The notes: generated from the sequence alone by a model not told the origin. A stretch of 64,000 nt of DNA from Burkholderiales bacterium (GCA_019634975.1 JAHCAI010000011.1:1-64000); one strand, 5' to 3'. Shown: positions 28,073 to 38,005, counted from the first letter of the stretch. Numbers and translations: made by a program.

Positions 28073-28309
28073 ATGAGTAATAAAGGGCAGTTGCTACAAG
28101 ACCCGTTCCTGAATGCCTTGCGCAAGGAACACATTCCGGTGTCCATCTATTTGGTCAATGGCATCAAGCTGCAGGGCCAGGTGGACTCCTTCGACCAGTA
28201 TGTGGTGCTGCTCAAGAATACGGTGACGCAGATGGTCTACAAGCACGCCATCTCCACCGTGGTTCCGGCCCGGGCCGTCAGCCTGCAACCGGATGATAAA
28301 GATAAGTAA
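28073..28309 (+). CDS. hfq: RNA chaperone Hfq
   Basis: The 78-residue protein has the Sm1 motif ([41 protein letters not shown]) and the Sm2 motif (YKHAIST). It forms a hexameric ring that pairs small RNAs with mRNAs. GAGGGTGCC before the ATG supplies a ribosome-binding site. The C-terminal tail is short, as usual in betaproteobacteria. hflX follows 22 bases after the stop. Confidence 0.98.
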   Translation: MSNKGQLLQDPFLNALRKEHIPVSIYLVNGIKLQGQVDSFDQYVVLLKNTVTQMVYKHAISTVVPARAVSLQPDDKDK

Positions 28310-28320
28310 TTGATTTTATT
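28301..28320 (-). repeat. AT-rich boundary motif, copy F (perfect IHF consensus)
   Basis: Read on the minus strand this is AATAAAATCAATTACTTATC. AATCAATTACTTA fits WATCAANNNNTTR exactly. It overlaps the hfq stop and fills the gap before hflX. Confidence 0.65.
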
Positions 28321-28331
28321 AACTATTTTAG

Positions 28332-29450
28332 ATGTTTGAGCGTCCGGGTCACGGCACCTTGGCGGTGCTCGTCGCCCTCGATCTGGGCGATCCGGACTAC
28401 GCCGAAAGCCTCGAAGAACTGCAACTGCTGGCACGTAGTGCCGGCGTGGCCACGTCCGCGGTCGTGCGCGGCCGGCGTGACCGGCCTGACCCTGCGCTGT
28501 TTGCCGGCAAGGGCAAGGTCGAGGAAGTCGCCGAGGCGGTGCGCAGCGCCGGGGCGTCCATCGTCATTTTCAATCACGCGCTGAGCCCGATCCAGGAACG
28601 CAATCTGGAGCGCAGGCTGGGCTGCCGCGTCATCGACCGCACCAGCCTGATCCTCGACATTTTCGCGCAGCGCGCCCGCAGCCATGAGGGCAAGCTCCAG
28701 GTCGAACTGGCACAGCTCGAGCATTTGTCGACGCGGCTGGTCCGCGGCTGGACCCACCTCGAACGGCAACGCGGCGGCATCGGCATGCGCGGACCCGGCG
28801 AAACCCAGTTGGAGACCGACCGCCGCCTGCTGGGCAAGCGGGTCAAGGTGCTCAAGGAGAAACTGCAGCGGGTGCGTGCCCAGCATGCGACCCAGCGCAG
28901 GTCGCGGTCGCGCGCCCACGTGTTCTCGCTGTCGCTGGTGGGATATACCAATGCCGGCAAGTCGACGCTGTTCAACCGCATGACCCGCGCCGATGCCTAC
29001 GCCGCCGACCAGTTGTTCGCGACACTGGATACCACGACGCGGCGCCTTGGCGGGATCGAGGGCGCGTCGGTCGTGATTTCGGATACCGTCGGCTTCATCC
29101 GCCACCTGCCGCATACCCTGGTCGATGCCTTCCGCGCGACGCTTGAAGAGACCGTGCATGCGGATCTGCTGCTGCATGTCGTCGATGCCGGCAGTCCGGA
29201 TCGCGACGCGCAGATTGCCGCAGTGAACGGCGTCCTGTCCGAAATCGGGGCTGACCGCATCCCGCAGATCATGGTGTTCAACAAGATCGATCGAACCGCG
29301 CTGCCGCCCCGGGTCGAGAGGGATGAATATGCTAGAATTTCGCGCGTCTGGTTGAGTGCGCTGACCGGTGACGGGATCGACCTTCTGCGCGCCGCAATCA
29401 GCGAGCATGCGAGCGATGCAGTGCGTTCTGGACAGCCTGCAGCGGCCTGA
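28332..29450 (+). CDS. hflX: Ribosome-associated GTPase HflX
   Basis: The 372-residue protein has an N-terminal HflX domain with a Gly-rich loop (TRLVRGWTHLERQRGGIGMRGPGETQLETDRR) and a G domain with G1 GYTNAGKSTLFN, G3 DTVGF and G4 NKID. HflX splits stalled or heat-damaged 70S ribosomes. No good ribosome-binding site precedes the ATG; the leader is the AT-rich motif. It lies between hfq and hflK as in E. coli. Confidence 0.97.
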   Translation: MFERPGHGTLAVLVALDLGDPDYAESLEELQLLARSAGVATSAVVRGRRDRPDPALFAGKGKVEEVAEAVRSAGASIVIFNHALSPIQERNLERRLGCRVIDRTSLILDIFAQRARSHEGKLQVELAQLEHLSTRLVRGWTHLERQRGGIGMRGPGETQLETDRRLLGKRVKVLKEKLQRVRAQHATQRRSRSRAHVFSLSLVGYTNAGKSTLFNRMTRADAYAADQLFATLDTTTRRLGGIEGASVVISDTVGFIRHLPHTLVDAFRATLEETVHADLLLHVVDAGSPDRDAQIAAVNGVLSEIGADRIPQIMVFNKIDRTALPPRVERDEYARISRVWLSALTGDGIDLLRAAISEHASDAVRSGQPAAA

Positions 29451-29531
29451 CGCAGTAGCCCGATGTTCCGTCCGTTCCGAAGAATCCAATAAGCCCACCA
29501 GCAGTTTTGACCCGATGGTTTGTCTGCCCCG

Positions 29532-30791
29532 ATGACCGAATCCTCTCCAAGCTTCCGCGAACGCCTCAAGCACGGCCTCGCCAGAATGCTGGCGCCGCTG
29601 CTTTCCCTGAACGATCCGCAATGGGGGCGACGCCCCGGCGGCGGCAACCAGGGCCCTCCCGACCTCGACGAGATCTGGCGCAACCTCAACCGCAAGCTGA
29701 ACCGCCTGCTCGGCGGGAAGGGCGGCGGCGGCAGCGACGGCGGCGGCAGCGGCACGGGCGGCCCGTCGCCTGCCGCGGTTGGCGGCGGTGCCGGCCTGCT
29801 GGTCGTGCTGGTGGTGGTGGTCTGGCTCGCCAGCGGTTTCTACATCGTCAATGAAGGCCAGGAAGGCGTGGTGCTGCGCTTCGGCAAGTTCGTCGAGACC
29901 ACCCAACCGGGCCCGCGCTGGCACCTGCCTTACCCGATCGAGTCGGCCGAGGTCGTCAACGTCAAGCAGGTGCGCACCGTCGAAGTGGGCTATCGCAACA
30001 ACGTGAAGAGCAAGGTCCTGAAGGAAGCGCTGATGCTGACCGACGACGAAAACATCGTCGACGTGCAGTTCGCCGTCCAGTACGTGCTGAAGAGCCCCAA
30101 CGATTACCTGTTCAACCATCGCGCCCCGGACGATTCGGTGCTGCAGGCGGCCGAGACGGCCATCCGCGAGATCGTGGGCAAGAGCAGCATGGACTTCGTG
30201 ATCTTCGAAGGACGGGCCGAAGTGGCGGCGCGTGCGCAGAAACTGATGCAGGACATTCTCGACCGTTACGGCACCGGCATCAGCATCAGCAAGGTGACCA
30301 TGCAGAACGCCCAGCCTCCGGAGCAGGTGCAGGCGGCATTCGACGATGCGGTGAAGGCGGGCCAGGATCGCGAGCGCCAGAAGAACGAAGGTGAAGCCTA
30401 CGCCAACGACGTGATCCCGCGCGCGCGAGGCATGGCGGCGCGCCTGATCCAGGAGGCCGAAGGTTACCGCAGCCGGGTGATCGAGCAGTCGCAGGGCGAT
30501 GCGGCGCGTTTCCGCCAGATCGTTGCCGAGTACAACAAGGCGCCGCAGGTGACCCGCGACCGCCTCTACATCGACGCCATGCAGCAGATCATGAGCAACA
30601 CCAGCAAGGTGCTGGTGGACCAGAAGAGCGGCAGCAATCTGCTGTACCTGCCGCTCGACAAGCTGATGCGGGGGCAGACCGGCAATCCCGCCGACGCCCC
30701 GGTGGCCAAAACGCCGGAGACCGTTCCGGCCGAGAACGCTGCGCGGGGGCGTGAAGCCTTCCGCAGCCGCGAGCGGGAGGTGCGGCCATGA
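29532..30791 (+). CDS. hflK: FtsH protease modulator HflK
   Basis: The 419-residue SPFH-family protein has a cytoplasmic N-terminus with a Gly/Ser-rich low-complexity linker (about residues 63-82). One membrane span (about 88-103, GLLVVLVVVVWLASGFY) is followed by a periplasmic SPFH/prohibitin domain and coiled coil. With HflC it forms a large cage around FtsH. The ATG at 29532 is preferred over an in-frame TTG 12 bases upstream. It overlaps hflC by ATGA. Confidence 0.95.
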   Translation: MTESSPSFRERLKHGLARMLAPLLSLNDPQWGRRPGGGNQGPPDLDEIWRNLNRKLNRLLGGKGGGGSDGGGSGTGGPSPAAVGGGAGLLVVLVVVVWLASGFYIVNEGQEGVVLRFGKFVETTQPGPRWHLPYPIESAEVVNVKQVRTVEVGYRNNVKSKVLKEALMLTDDENIVDVQFAVQYVLKSPNDYLFNHRAPDDSVLQAAETAIREIVGKSSMDFVIFEGRAEVAARAQKLMQDILDRYGTGISISKVTMQNAQPPEQVQAAFDDAVKAGQDRERQKNEGEAYANDVIPRARGMAARLIQEAEGYRSRVIEQSQGDAARFRQIVAEYNKAPQVTRDRLYIDAMQQIMSNTSKVLVDQKSGSNLLYLPLDKLMRGQTGNPADAPVAKTPETVPAENAARGREAFRSREREVRP

Positions 30792-31669
30792 AGCAGAACT
30801 TTGGCGGAATCGTGGTCGGCGCCGTCGCGCTGATCCTGATCCTTTCGATGTCGATGTTCGTCGTCGACCAGCGCCAGAATGCGATCGTGTTCAGGCTGGG
30901 CGAGGTCATCTCGATCAAGCGCGACCCCGGCCTCTATTTCAAGGTGCCACTGCTCGACAACGTGCGCTTCTTCGACGTGCGCATCCTGACCATCGACACG
31001 CCCGAGCCGGAGCGCTTCCTGACCTCGGAAAAGAAGAACGTGCTGGTCGACCTTTTCGTCAAATGGCGCATCACCGACGTGCGCAACTACTACACATCGG
31101 TGGGCGGCGACGAGTCCAATGCGCAGAGACGGCTGCTGCAGACCATCAACGACGGCCTGCGCGCCGAGTTCGGCAACCGCACGGTGCATGACGTGGTGTC
31201 CGGCGAGCGCGACAAGATCATGGACCTGATGCGCAGCAAGGCCAACGAGGACGCGGTGAAGATCGGAGTCGAAGTGCTGGACGTGCGCCTCAAACGAGTC
31301 GATCTGCCGCAGGAGGTCAGCGAATCGGTCTACCGCAGGATGGAGGCCGAACGCAAGCGCGTGGCCAACGAGCTGCGCTCGACCGGCGGCGCGGAGTCGG
31401 AAAAAATCCGCGCCGATGCCGACAAGCAGCGCGAAGTCATCCTCGCGGAGGCTTATCGCGACGCCCAGCGCATCAAGGGCGAGGGCGACGCAAGGGCGGC
31501 TGCCAACTACGCCCGTGCCTACGAGATCAACCCCGAGTTCTACGCCTTCTACCGCAGCCTCGAGGCCTACCAGGCCAGCTTCAGGAACAAGAATGACATC
31601 CTGGTGCTGGAGCCCAACTCGGAGTTCTTCCGGTACCTGAAGTCGGGCGGAAAAACCGGCGGCAAATGA
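30788..31669 (+). CDS. hflC: FtsH protease modulator HflC
   Basis: The 293-residue SPFH partner of HflK has an N-terminal membrane anchor (IVVGAVALILILSMSMFVV) and the segment VVDQRQNAIVFRLGEV, followed by a periplasmic SPFH domain and coiled coil. Overlap with hflK by 4 bases supports translational coupling and near-equal production. A terminator hairpin incorporates the last codons. Confidence 0.96.
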   Translation: MKQNFGGIVVGAVALILILSMSMFVVDQRQNAIVFRLGEVISIKRDPGLYFKVPLLDNVRFFDVRILTIDTPEPERFLTSEKKNVLVDLFVKWRITDVRNYYTSVGGDESNAQRRLLQTINDGLRAEFGNRTVHDVVSGERDKIMDLMRSKANEDAVKIGVEVLDVRLKRVDLPQEVSESVYRRMEAERKRVANELRSTGGAESEKIRADADKQREVILAEAYRDAQRIKGEGDARAAANYARAYEINPEFYAFYRSLEAYQASFRNKNDILVLEPNSEFFRYLKSGGKTGGK

Positions 31670-31681
31670 CCGCCGGTTTTT
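31651..31681 (+). terminator. Bidirectional intrinsic terminator at the end of hflC
   Basis: The stem ACCGGCGG (31655-31662) with CCGCCGGT (31670-31677) has a loop containing the hflC stop codon. An A-run lies on the left and TTTT on the right. It probably ends or attenuates the hfq-hflXKC transcript. Confidence 0.75.
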
Positions 31682-31717
31682 CCCGGGGACCGGCGGCCGG
31701 CGGCGGATTGTCGATGC

Positions 31718-31906
31718 ATGGCTGAGAGCCTGCTGGCGGCAGTGGCCCTGATGCTGGTGATCGAGGGGCTGCTGCCGTTCCTGTTGCCGGAGGCCTGGCG
31801 CGACACATTCCGCAGGCTGATCGAACTCAGCGACGGCCAGTTGCGTTTCATCGGACTGGCATCGATGCTGGCCGGTCTCGCCTTGCTCTACTTTGCGCGG
31901 CACTGA
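31718..31906 (+). CDS. DUF2065 small membrane protein
   Basis: The 62-residue protein has two hydrophobic segments (AESLLAAVALMLVIEGLLPFLLP and FIGLASMLAGLALLYFARH) joined by a short charged loop (EAWRDTFRRLIELSDGQLR). This fits the DUF2065 family, usually found next to hflC in proteobacteria. It is an inner-membrane protein of unknown function, perhaps linked to the HflKC-FtsH complex by position. Confidence 0.88.
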   Translation: MAESLLAAVALMLVIEGLLPFLLPEAWRDTFRRLIELSDGQLRFIGLASMLAGLALLYFARH

Positions 31907-31963
31907 GCCGCCAAGCTTCTATAATGCGCGTTTTGCGTCCGAACGCGCCCGAAATCACCTGTC

Positions 31964-33124
31964 ATGCGTAACTGGCTGCTGCCTGAATACATTGAGGACA
32001 TCCTGCCCGAGGAGGCACTGCGGGTGGAGCGCCTGCGCCGGCTGATCCTGGATGACTTCGCGATGCATGGCTATGAACTGGTGATGCCGCCCCTGCTCGA
32101 GTACGTTGATTCCCTGCTGACGGGTACCGGCCATGATCTCGACCTGCAGACCTTCAAGCTGGTCGACCAGCTGTCCGGACGGATGCTCGGCATCCGGGCC
32201 GACATCACGCCGCAGGTGGCACGGATCGACGCGCATCTGCTCAACCGCAGCGGGGTGGCGCGGCTGTGCTACGCCGGCAGTGTGCTGCGGACACGCCCTG
32301 ACGGGTTGACCCGCTCGCGCGAGCCGCTGCAGATCGGCGCCGAAATCTACGGCCACGCCGGTATCGAGAGCGACATCGAAGTGCAGCGCCTGCTGCTGCG
32401 CGCCCTGCAGCTGGCCGGGGTGCGCGAGATATCGCTCGATATCGGGCATGTGGCCGTGTTCCGCGCGCTGCTGCGCCGCGCCGGGGTTTCCGGCGAACTG
32501 GAGTCGGAACTGTTCCAGGCGATGCAGAGCAAGGATGCGCCGGCGATCGCCGCGCTGGCGCGCGGGCTGGACCGGGTCACCCGGGCCGCCCTTGCGGTGC
32601 TGCCCGGTCTTTACGGCGGGTCGGAAGTCCTGGCGCGGGCGCGCAGGCTGCTTCCCGCGCTGCCGGAGATCCGCGCGGCGCTGCGCGACCTCGCAGCGCT
32701 GTCGCGGCAATTCGCCGACCTCGGGCATATCCGCAGCTTCGACCTCGGCGAGTTGCGCGGCTACCATTACCACAGCGGCGTGGTGTTTGCCGCCTATGCG
32801 AAGGACCGCCCCAATGCGCTGGCGCAGGGCGGGCGCTACGATGAAGTGGGCAAGGCCTTCGGTCGCGCACGTCCGGCGACCGGGTTCAGCATGGACCTCA
32901 GGGAGCTGGCGGCGGCAGGCGGCGGCATTCCGCGCCGGTCGCGGGTGCTGGCCCCCTGGCGGCCGGCCGACCGCGCCCTGCAGCAGCGGATTGCCGGTTT
33001 GCGCGGCCGCGGGATTGTGGTGGTGGAAGAATTGCCCGGACATGGGCGTCATCGCCGTGAACTGGGTTGCGACCGGGTGCTGGTGCAGCGCCAAGGGCGC
33101 TGGGTTATCCAGAAGCAAGATTAG
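31964..33124 (+). CDS. hisZ: ATP phosphoribosyltransferase regulatory subunit HisZ
   Basis: This 386-residue HisS-like paralogue lacks aminoacylation function. It has MPPLLEYVDSLL, the motif-2-like GSVLRTRPDGLTRSREPLQIGAEIYGH, and GGRYDEVGKAFGRARPATGFSMDL. HisZ activates the short form of HisG, the first enzyme of histidine synthesis. HisG itself is not in the window, so it should be the short type elsewhere. TATAAT at 31920-31925 may be a promoter -10 box, though no good -35 is visible. Confidence 0.94.
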   Translation: MRNWLLPEYIEDILPEEALRVERLRRLILDDFAMHGYELVMPPLLEYVDSLLTGTGHDLDLQTFKLVDQLSGRMLGIRADITPQVARIDAHLLNRSGVARLCYAGSVLRTRPDGLTRSREPLQIGAEIYGHAGIESDIEVQRLLLRALQLAGVREISLDIGHVAVFRALLRRAGVSGELESELFQAMQSKDAPAIAALARGLDRVTRAALAVLPGLYGGSEVLARARRLLPALPEIRAALRDLAALSRQFADLGHIRSFDLGELRGYHYHSGVVFAAYAKDRPNALAQGGRYDEVGKAFGRARPATGFSMDLRELAAAGGGIPRRSRVLAPWRPADRALQQRIAGLRGRGIVVVEELPGHGRHRRELGCDRVLVQRQGRWVIQKQD

Positions 33125-33130
33125 AGTATT

Positions 33131-33153
33131 TATTTAAGAATTTGATTTTAAAT
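33131..33153 (-). repeat. AT-rich boundary motif, copy G (perfect IHF consensus)
   Basis: On the minus strand the core AATCAAATTCTTA fits WATCAANNNNTTR. It sits a few bases after the hisZ stop and before purA. The inner four bases (ATTC) depart from the WNAC shared by most copies. Confidence 0.55.
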
Positions 33154-33173
33154 ATTAATTCATCCGGCACTGA

Positions 33174-34499
<1,326 letters not shown>

Positions 34500-34530
34500 C
34501 AGCGATGAGCACGGAGCGATGAGTGATGAG
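34500..34530 (+). repeat. Left terminal inverted repeat of the four-helix-bundle element
   Basis: It begins CAGCGATGAGCACGGAGCG and ends GTGATGAG. It contains the GGAG ribosome-binding site (34513-34516) and ATG (34519-34521) of the enclosed gene, so the repeat also supplies translation initiation. Confidence 0.75.
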
Positions 34531-34884
34531 CGCAATCCGGGCTTGCAGGTTCGCACCACCCGGTTTGCGCTGGCGATTATCCGCTTGTGTTCGGCGTTGC
34601 CCGCAGGACTGCCGGGACAGGTGCTGGGACGCCAGGTTCTGCGTTCCGGGACTTCGGTGGGCGCGCAGTATCGCGAAGCGAGACGCGCCAAATCCGTTGC
34701 AGATTTTGTCAGCAAAATCGAAGGCGCGTTGCAGGAGATAGAAGAGACCGGCTACTGGCTCGAACTGCTGGCGGAATCCGGGTTGATATCGCCTGCCGTA
34801 GCTGCACCGTTGTTGGCCGAAGCGAATGAACTGACCGCTATGTTGGTGGCCAGCGCCAAGACCGCCAAAAAGAAAAAGCGATGA
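34519..34884 (+). CDS. Four-helix-bundle protein (23S rRNA IVS / S23 family, Avd-like fold)
   Basis: The 121-residue all-helical protein has the family hallmark RLCSALPAGLPGQVLGRQVLRSGTSVGAQYREA (31-63), followed by KSVADFVSKIEGALQEIEETGYWLELLAESG and a lysine-rich end (KTAKKKKR). Homologues are encoded in intervening sequences of bacterial 23S rRNA genes and as Avd accessory proteins of diversity-generating retroelements. They pentamerise and bind nucleic acid. No reverse transcriptase, variable repeat or rRNA is nearby. The function here is unknown. Confidence 0.88.
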   Translation: MSDERNPGLQVRTTRFALAIIRLCSALPAGLPGQVLGRQVLRSGTSVGAQYREARRAKSVADFVSKIEGALQEIEETGYWLELLAESGLISPAVAAPLLAEANELTAMLVASAKTAKKKKR

Positions 34885-34921
34885 GTGCGGAATTCATCGC
34901 TCATCGTTCCGCACTCATCGC
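34878..34921 (-). terminator. Terminator for tRNA-Leu formed inside the four-helix-bundle element
   Basis: The stem GCGATGAGTGCGGAA (34878-34892) pairs perfectly over 15 bp with 34907-34921. On the minus strand it is followed by CTTTTTCTTTTT, the complement of the gene's Lys codons (34866-34877). It lies 8 bases beyond the tRNA-Leu CCA. Confidence 0.8.
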
Positions 34922-34923
34922 TG
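34893..34923 (-). repeat. Right terminal inverted repeat of the four-helix-bundle element
   Basis: On the minus strand it begins CAGCGATGAGTGCGGAACG and ends GCGATGAA, matching the left repeat at 26 of 31 positions. A second copy of part of it (34879-34892) lies just inside, creating a strong hairpin. Confidence 0.75.
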
Positions 34924-34928
34924 CCTTT

Positions 34929-35013
34929 TGGTGCCCAGAAGAGGACTCGAACCTCCACGGTGTTACCCGCCAGTACCTGAAACTGGTGCGTCTACCAATT
35001 CCGCCATCTGGGC
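34929..35013 (-). tRNA. tRNA-Leu(CAG)
   Basis: This 85-nt type II tRNA has acceptor stem GCCCAGA/TCTGGGC, discriminator A and an encoded CCA (complement of 34929-34931). The anticodon stem-loop CCAGT-TTCAGGT-ACTGG gives anticodon CAG (complement of 34977-34979), which reads CUG. It has a long variable arm as expected for leucine, and the T-loop is TTCGAGT. It lies between purA and rnr on the opposite strand. Confidence 0.97.
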
Positions 35014-35025
35014 AATGAGGGCGGC

Positions 35026-35054
35026 ATTCTAGCCCATGAAAGAATATTCTTCAA
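35026..35054 (-). promoter_or_regulatory. Promoter of tRNA-Leu
   Basis: On the minus strand TTGAAG (complement of 35049-35054) is the -35 and TAGAAT (complement of 35026-35031) is the -10, with the ideal 17-base spacer. The -35 box directly abuts the rnr start codon on the other strand. Confidence 0.8.
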
Positions 35055-37235
35055 ATGAAAAAACCTAAAAAATCCGCCGCCGGAGGCCCTGTTTCCCGGC
35101 GTGAATCCGATCCTTTCGGCGCTCGCGAAGCCGAGCGTTACGAACACCCGGTGCCGAGCCGCGAACTGATACTCGAAGTCCTCAACGAGGCCGGCGTGCC
35201 CATGGACGAGAGGGATGTTTCCCGGCAACTCGACATCGGCAAGCGTGACCGTGAGGCTTTCGCACGGCGCATTGCAGCGATGGAACGCGACGGCCAGATC
35301 ATGCGCAACCGCCGCGGCGATCTTTGCGTCGTCGAGAAACTCGATCTGATCCGCGGCCGGATCATCGGCCACAAGGACGGCTTCGGCTTCCTGCAGCGCG
35401 AGGACGAGGGTCCGGACCTGTTCCTCGGCCCGCGCGAAATGCAGAAAGTGCTGCACGGCGACCGCGTGATGGCGCGCATCAGCGGCATGGACCGCCGCGG
35501 CCGGCCCGAAGGCAAGATCGTCGAGGTGCTGGAGCACGGGCAGCTGCGCCTGGTGGGGCGTTTGCGTGTCGAGCACGGAGTGACATTCGTCACCGCCGAA
35601 GACAAGCGGGTCAGCCAGGAGTTCGTCGTGCCGGCGGGAGAGGCGGGCAAGGCAAAGCCGGGGCAGGTGGTCAGCGTTGAAATCATTTCCCAGCCCGGCC
35701 GCCATGCGCAGCCGCTGGCGCGGGTGGTCGAGGTGATCGGCAACTACGCCGACCCCGGCATGGAAATCGAAATCGCGCTGCGCAAACATGCGTTGCCGTG
35801 GATTTTTCCGGCAGAGGCCGAGGCACTGGCGGCGAAATTGCCGAAAGCGGTGCGCAGTGCCGACCACAAGGGGCGGGTCGATCTGCGCGACCTGCCCTTG
35901 GTCACCATCGACGGCGAAACGGCGAAGGACTTCGACGACGCGGTCTGGTGCGAGCCCTCGGGCAGCGGCTTCCGGCTGATCGTGGCGATCGCCGATGTCA
36001 GCCATTACGTGAAGCCCGGCGATGCACTGGACGAGGAGGCGCGCAATCGCGGCAACTCGGTCTACTTCCCGCGCCGGGTGATTTCGATGCTGCCTGAAGC
36101 ACTGTCCAACGGCCTGTGCTCGATCAATCCTGACGTCGAGCGGCTGGCCATGGCCTGCGACATGCAGATCGACGGCCATGGTTCCGTGAAGAGCTACAAG
36201 TTCTATCCCGCGGTGATGCGTTCCCATGCGCGCCTGACCTACACCGAGGTCGCGGCCATACTCGATGACGCGCGCTGCGCGACGGCGCGGCGGCGTCGGG
36301 CACTGGTGCCGCAGCTGCAGGGGCTGTACCGCCTCTACCATCAGCTGGCGAAGGCGCGCTCGAAGCGCGGCGCCATCGATTTCGAAACCATCGAAACCCA
36401 GATGATTTTCGATGACAAGGGCAAGATCGAGAACATCGTGCCGGTGTTCCGCAACGACGCCCACCGGCTGATCGAGGAATGCATGCTGGCGGCAAACGTC
36501 TGCGCCTCCGACTTCCTGCACCGGAACCGCCACCCGATGCTCTACCGCGTGCACGAGGGGCCGACGCCGGAGAAGCTCGGCGCGCTGCGCGATTTCCTCA
36601 AGGGTTTCGGGTTGCAGCTGTCGGGTGGCGACACGCCGCATGCGCTGGATTACGCAAAGCTCCTGGCCAGGGTCAAGGATCGGCCGGACGCGCAGTTGCT
36701 GCAGACGGTGATGCTGCGCTCGCTGAAGCAGGCGGTCTACACGCCGAAGAACACCGGCCATTTCGGGCTGGCCTACGAGTCATACACCCATTTCACCTCG
36801 CCGATCCGCCGTTATCCCGACCTGCTGGTGCACCGTGCGATCAAGGCGGTGCTGGCGGGGCAGAAATACGAGCCCGGCGACTGGGCGCAGCTGGGCGCGC
36901 AATGCTCGATGACCGAGCGCCGTGCCGACGAGGCGACGCGCGATGTCACGGCCTGGCTCAAGTGTTATTACATGCGCGACCGCGTCGGTGAAGTGTTCAT
37001 GGGCAGCGTCGCCGGCGTGGCGGCTTTTGGTGCCTTTGTTGCGCTGGATGATGTGTACGTCGAAGGACTGGTGCACATCTCCGATCTGGGCAAGGACTAT
37101 TTCAAATACGATGCCGCCAAACACGAGTTGATGGGCGAACGCACCCACCAGCGTTATCGCCTGGGTGACCGCTTGCGGGTCAAGATCGCCCGCGTCGATC
37201 TCGACGGCGCCCGTATCGATTTTGTGCTGGCATAA
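35055..37235 (+). CDS. rnr: Ribonuclease R
   Basis: The 726-residue 3'-5' exoribonuclease degrades structured RNA and acts in quality control. It has an N-terminal HTH-like region ([27 protein letters not shown]), cold-shock-type OB domains ([25 protein letters not shown]), an RNB catalytic domain with the Asp cluster ([28 protein letters not shown]), and a C-terminal S1 domain ([34 protein letters not shown]). It lacks the long basic C-tail of the E. coli enzyme. Only 41 bases separate it from the divergent tRNA-Leu. Confidence 0.96.
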   Translation: MKKPKKSAAGGPVSRRESDPFGAREAERYEHPVPSRELILEVLNEAGVPMDERDVSRQLDIGKRDREAFARRIAAMERDGQIMRNRRGDLCVVEKLDLIRGRIIGHKDGFGFLQREDEGPDLFLGPREMQKVLHGDRVMARISGMDRRGRPEGKIVEVLEHGQLRLVGRLRVEHGVTFVTAEDKRVSQEFVVPAGEAGKAKPGQVVSVEIISQPGRHAQPLARVVEVIGNYADPGMEIEIALRKHALPWIFPAEAEALAAKLPKAVRSADHKGRVDLRDLPLVTIDGETAKDFDDAVWCEPSGSGFRLIVAIADVSHYVKPGDALDEEARNRGNSVYFPRRVISMLPEALSNGLCSINPDVERLAMACDMQIDGHGSVKSYKFYPAVMRSHARLTYTEVAAILDDARCATARRRRALVPQLQGLYRLYHQLAKARSKRGAIDFETIETQMIFDDKGKIENIVPVFRNDAHRLIEECMLAANVCASDFLHRNRHPMLYRVHEGPTPEKLGALRDFLKGFGLQLSGGDTPHALDYAKLLARVKDRPDAQLLQTVMLRSLKQAVYTPKNTGHFGLAYESYTHFTSPIRRYPDLLVHRAIKAVLAGQKYEPGDWAQLGAQCSMTERRADEATRDVTAWLKCYYMRDRVGEVFMGSVAGVAAFGAFVALDDVYVEGLVHISDLGKDYFKYDAAKHELMGERTHQRYRLGDRLRVKIARVDLDGARIDFVLA

Positions 37236-37242
37236 AATATTG

Positions 37243-37262
37243 TTTAAAAACAAATACTTATA
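37243..37262 (+). repeat. AT-rich boundary motif, copy C (IHF-like)
   Basis: TTTAAAAACAAATACTTATA lies between the rnr stop and the rlmB start. The following bases give TATAATG, so the rlmB ATG overlaps a -10-like hexamer. Confidence 0.6.
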
Positions 37263-37264
37263 TA

Positions 37265-38005
37265 ATGCCAGAATTGCAGCTGATCCACGGCTTCCATGCG
37301 GTCACCAGCCGTCTGCGCCAGCGCGAAGGCGCGGTGCGCGAGATCTACATCGACGCTGCGCGCCGTGACCAGCGTGCGCGCGACCTGGTGGCGCTGGCGG
37401 AATCGCGCGGCGTGCGGGTGATCCCGGTGGACGCGAAGCGGCTCGACGGCATGTCCGGACAGGCACGCCACCAGGGGGTGGTGGCGAAAGTCGAGCCGGT
37501 GCGCATGCCCACCCACATCGAGGACGTGCTGGAAGAGCTGGCCGAGCCGCCGCTGCTGCTGCTGCTGGACGGCGTGACTGATCCGCACAACCTCGGGGCC
37601 TGCCTGCGGGTGGCCGATGCGATGGGCGTGCATGCGGTGATCGCGCCCAAGGACCACGCGGTGGGCCTCAATGCCACGGTCGCAAAAGTGGCCAGCGGCG
37701 CGGCGGACAGCGTGCCCTACCTGATGGTCACCAATCTTGCGCGCACCATGCGCGAACTGAAGGACCGCGGCATCTGGCTGATCGGCGCCGACGAACACGC
37801 CGAGCGCGATCTCTACGACATCCGGCTGGGCGGCCCGCTGGGCTGGGTGCTGGGTGCCGAGGGCGGCGGACTGCGCCGCCTAACCCGCGAAACCTGCGAC
37901 GAACTGGCGCGGATTCCCATGCTGGGCAGTGTCGAGAGCCTCAACGTCTCGGTGTCCGCAGGGATCTGCCTGGCCGAAGCCCGGCGGCAGCGGCGGCAGG
38001 GCTGA
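37265..38005 (+). CDS. rlmB: 23S rRNA (guanosine-2'-O-)-methyltransferase RlmB
   Basis: The 246-residue SPOUT-class enzyme methylates the 2'-O of G2251 in 23S rRNA. It has an N-terminal L30e-like substrate domain ([25 protein letters not shown]) and a trefoil-knot domain with motifs [39 protein letters not shown] and [23 protein letters not shown]. It follows rnr with 29 bases between, the usual pair. There is no Shine-Dalgarno sequence; the leader is the AT-rich motif. Confidence 0.96.
   Translation: MPELQLIHGFHAVTSRLRQREGAVREIYIDAARRDQRARDLVALAESRGVRVIPVDAKRLDGMSGQARHQGVVAKVEPVRMPTHIEDVLEELAEPPLLLLLDGVTDPHNLGACLRVADAMGVHAVIAPKDHAVGLNATVAKVASGAADSVPYLMVTNLARTMRELKDRGIWLIGADEHAERDLYDIRLGGPLGWVLGAEGGGLRRLTRETCDELARIPMLGSVESLNVSVSAGICLAEARRQRRQG

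Larger units (their letters stand above)
34500..34923 (+). mobile_element. 424-bp four-helix-bundle element bounded by 31-bp inverted repeats
   Basis: The unit starts on the base after the purA stop and ends 5 bases from the tRNA-Leu 3' end. Its two ends are 31-bp imperfect inverted repeats with 26 of 31 matches, and all five differences are transitions. The only gene inside is a four-helix-bundle protein, and no transposase is present. No target duplication is obvious. It looks like a small non-autonomous cassette or a free-standing relative of 23S rRNA intervening sequences. The boundaries are seen directly; mobility is inferred. Confidence 0.65.

Noticed and set aside
34519..34884. Diversity-generating retroelement suggested by the Avd-like four-helix-bundle protein
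   Set aside because: No reverse transcriptase, template repeat or variable repeat is present anywhere in the window.
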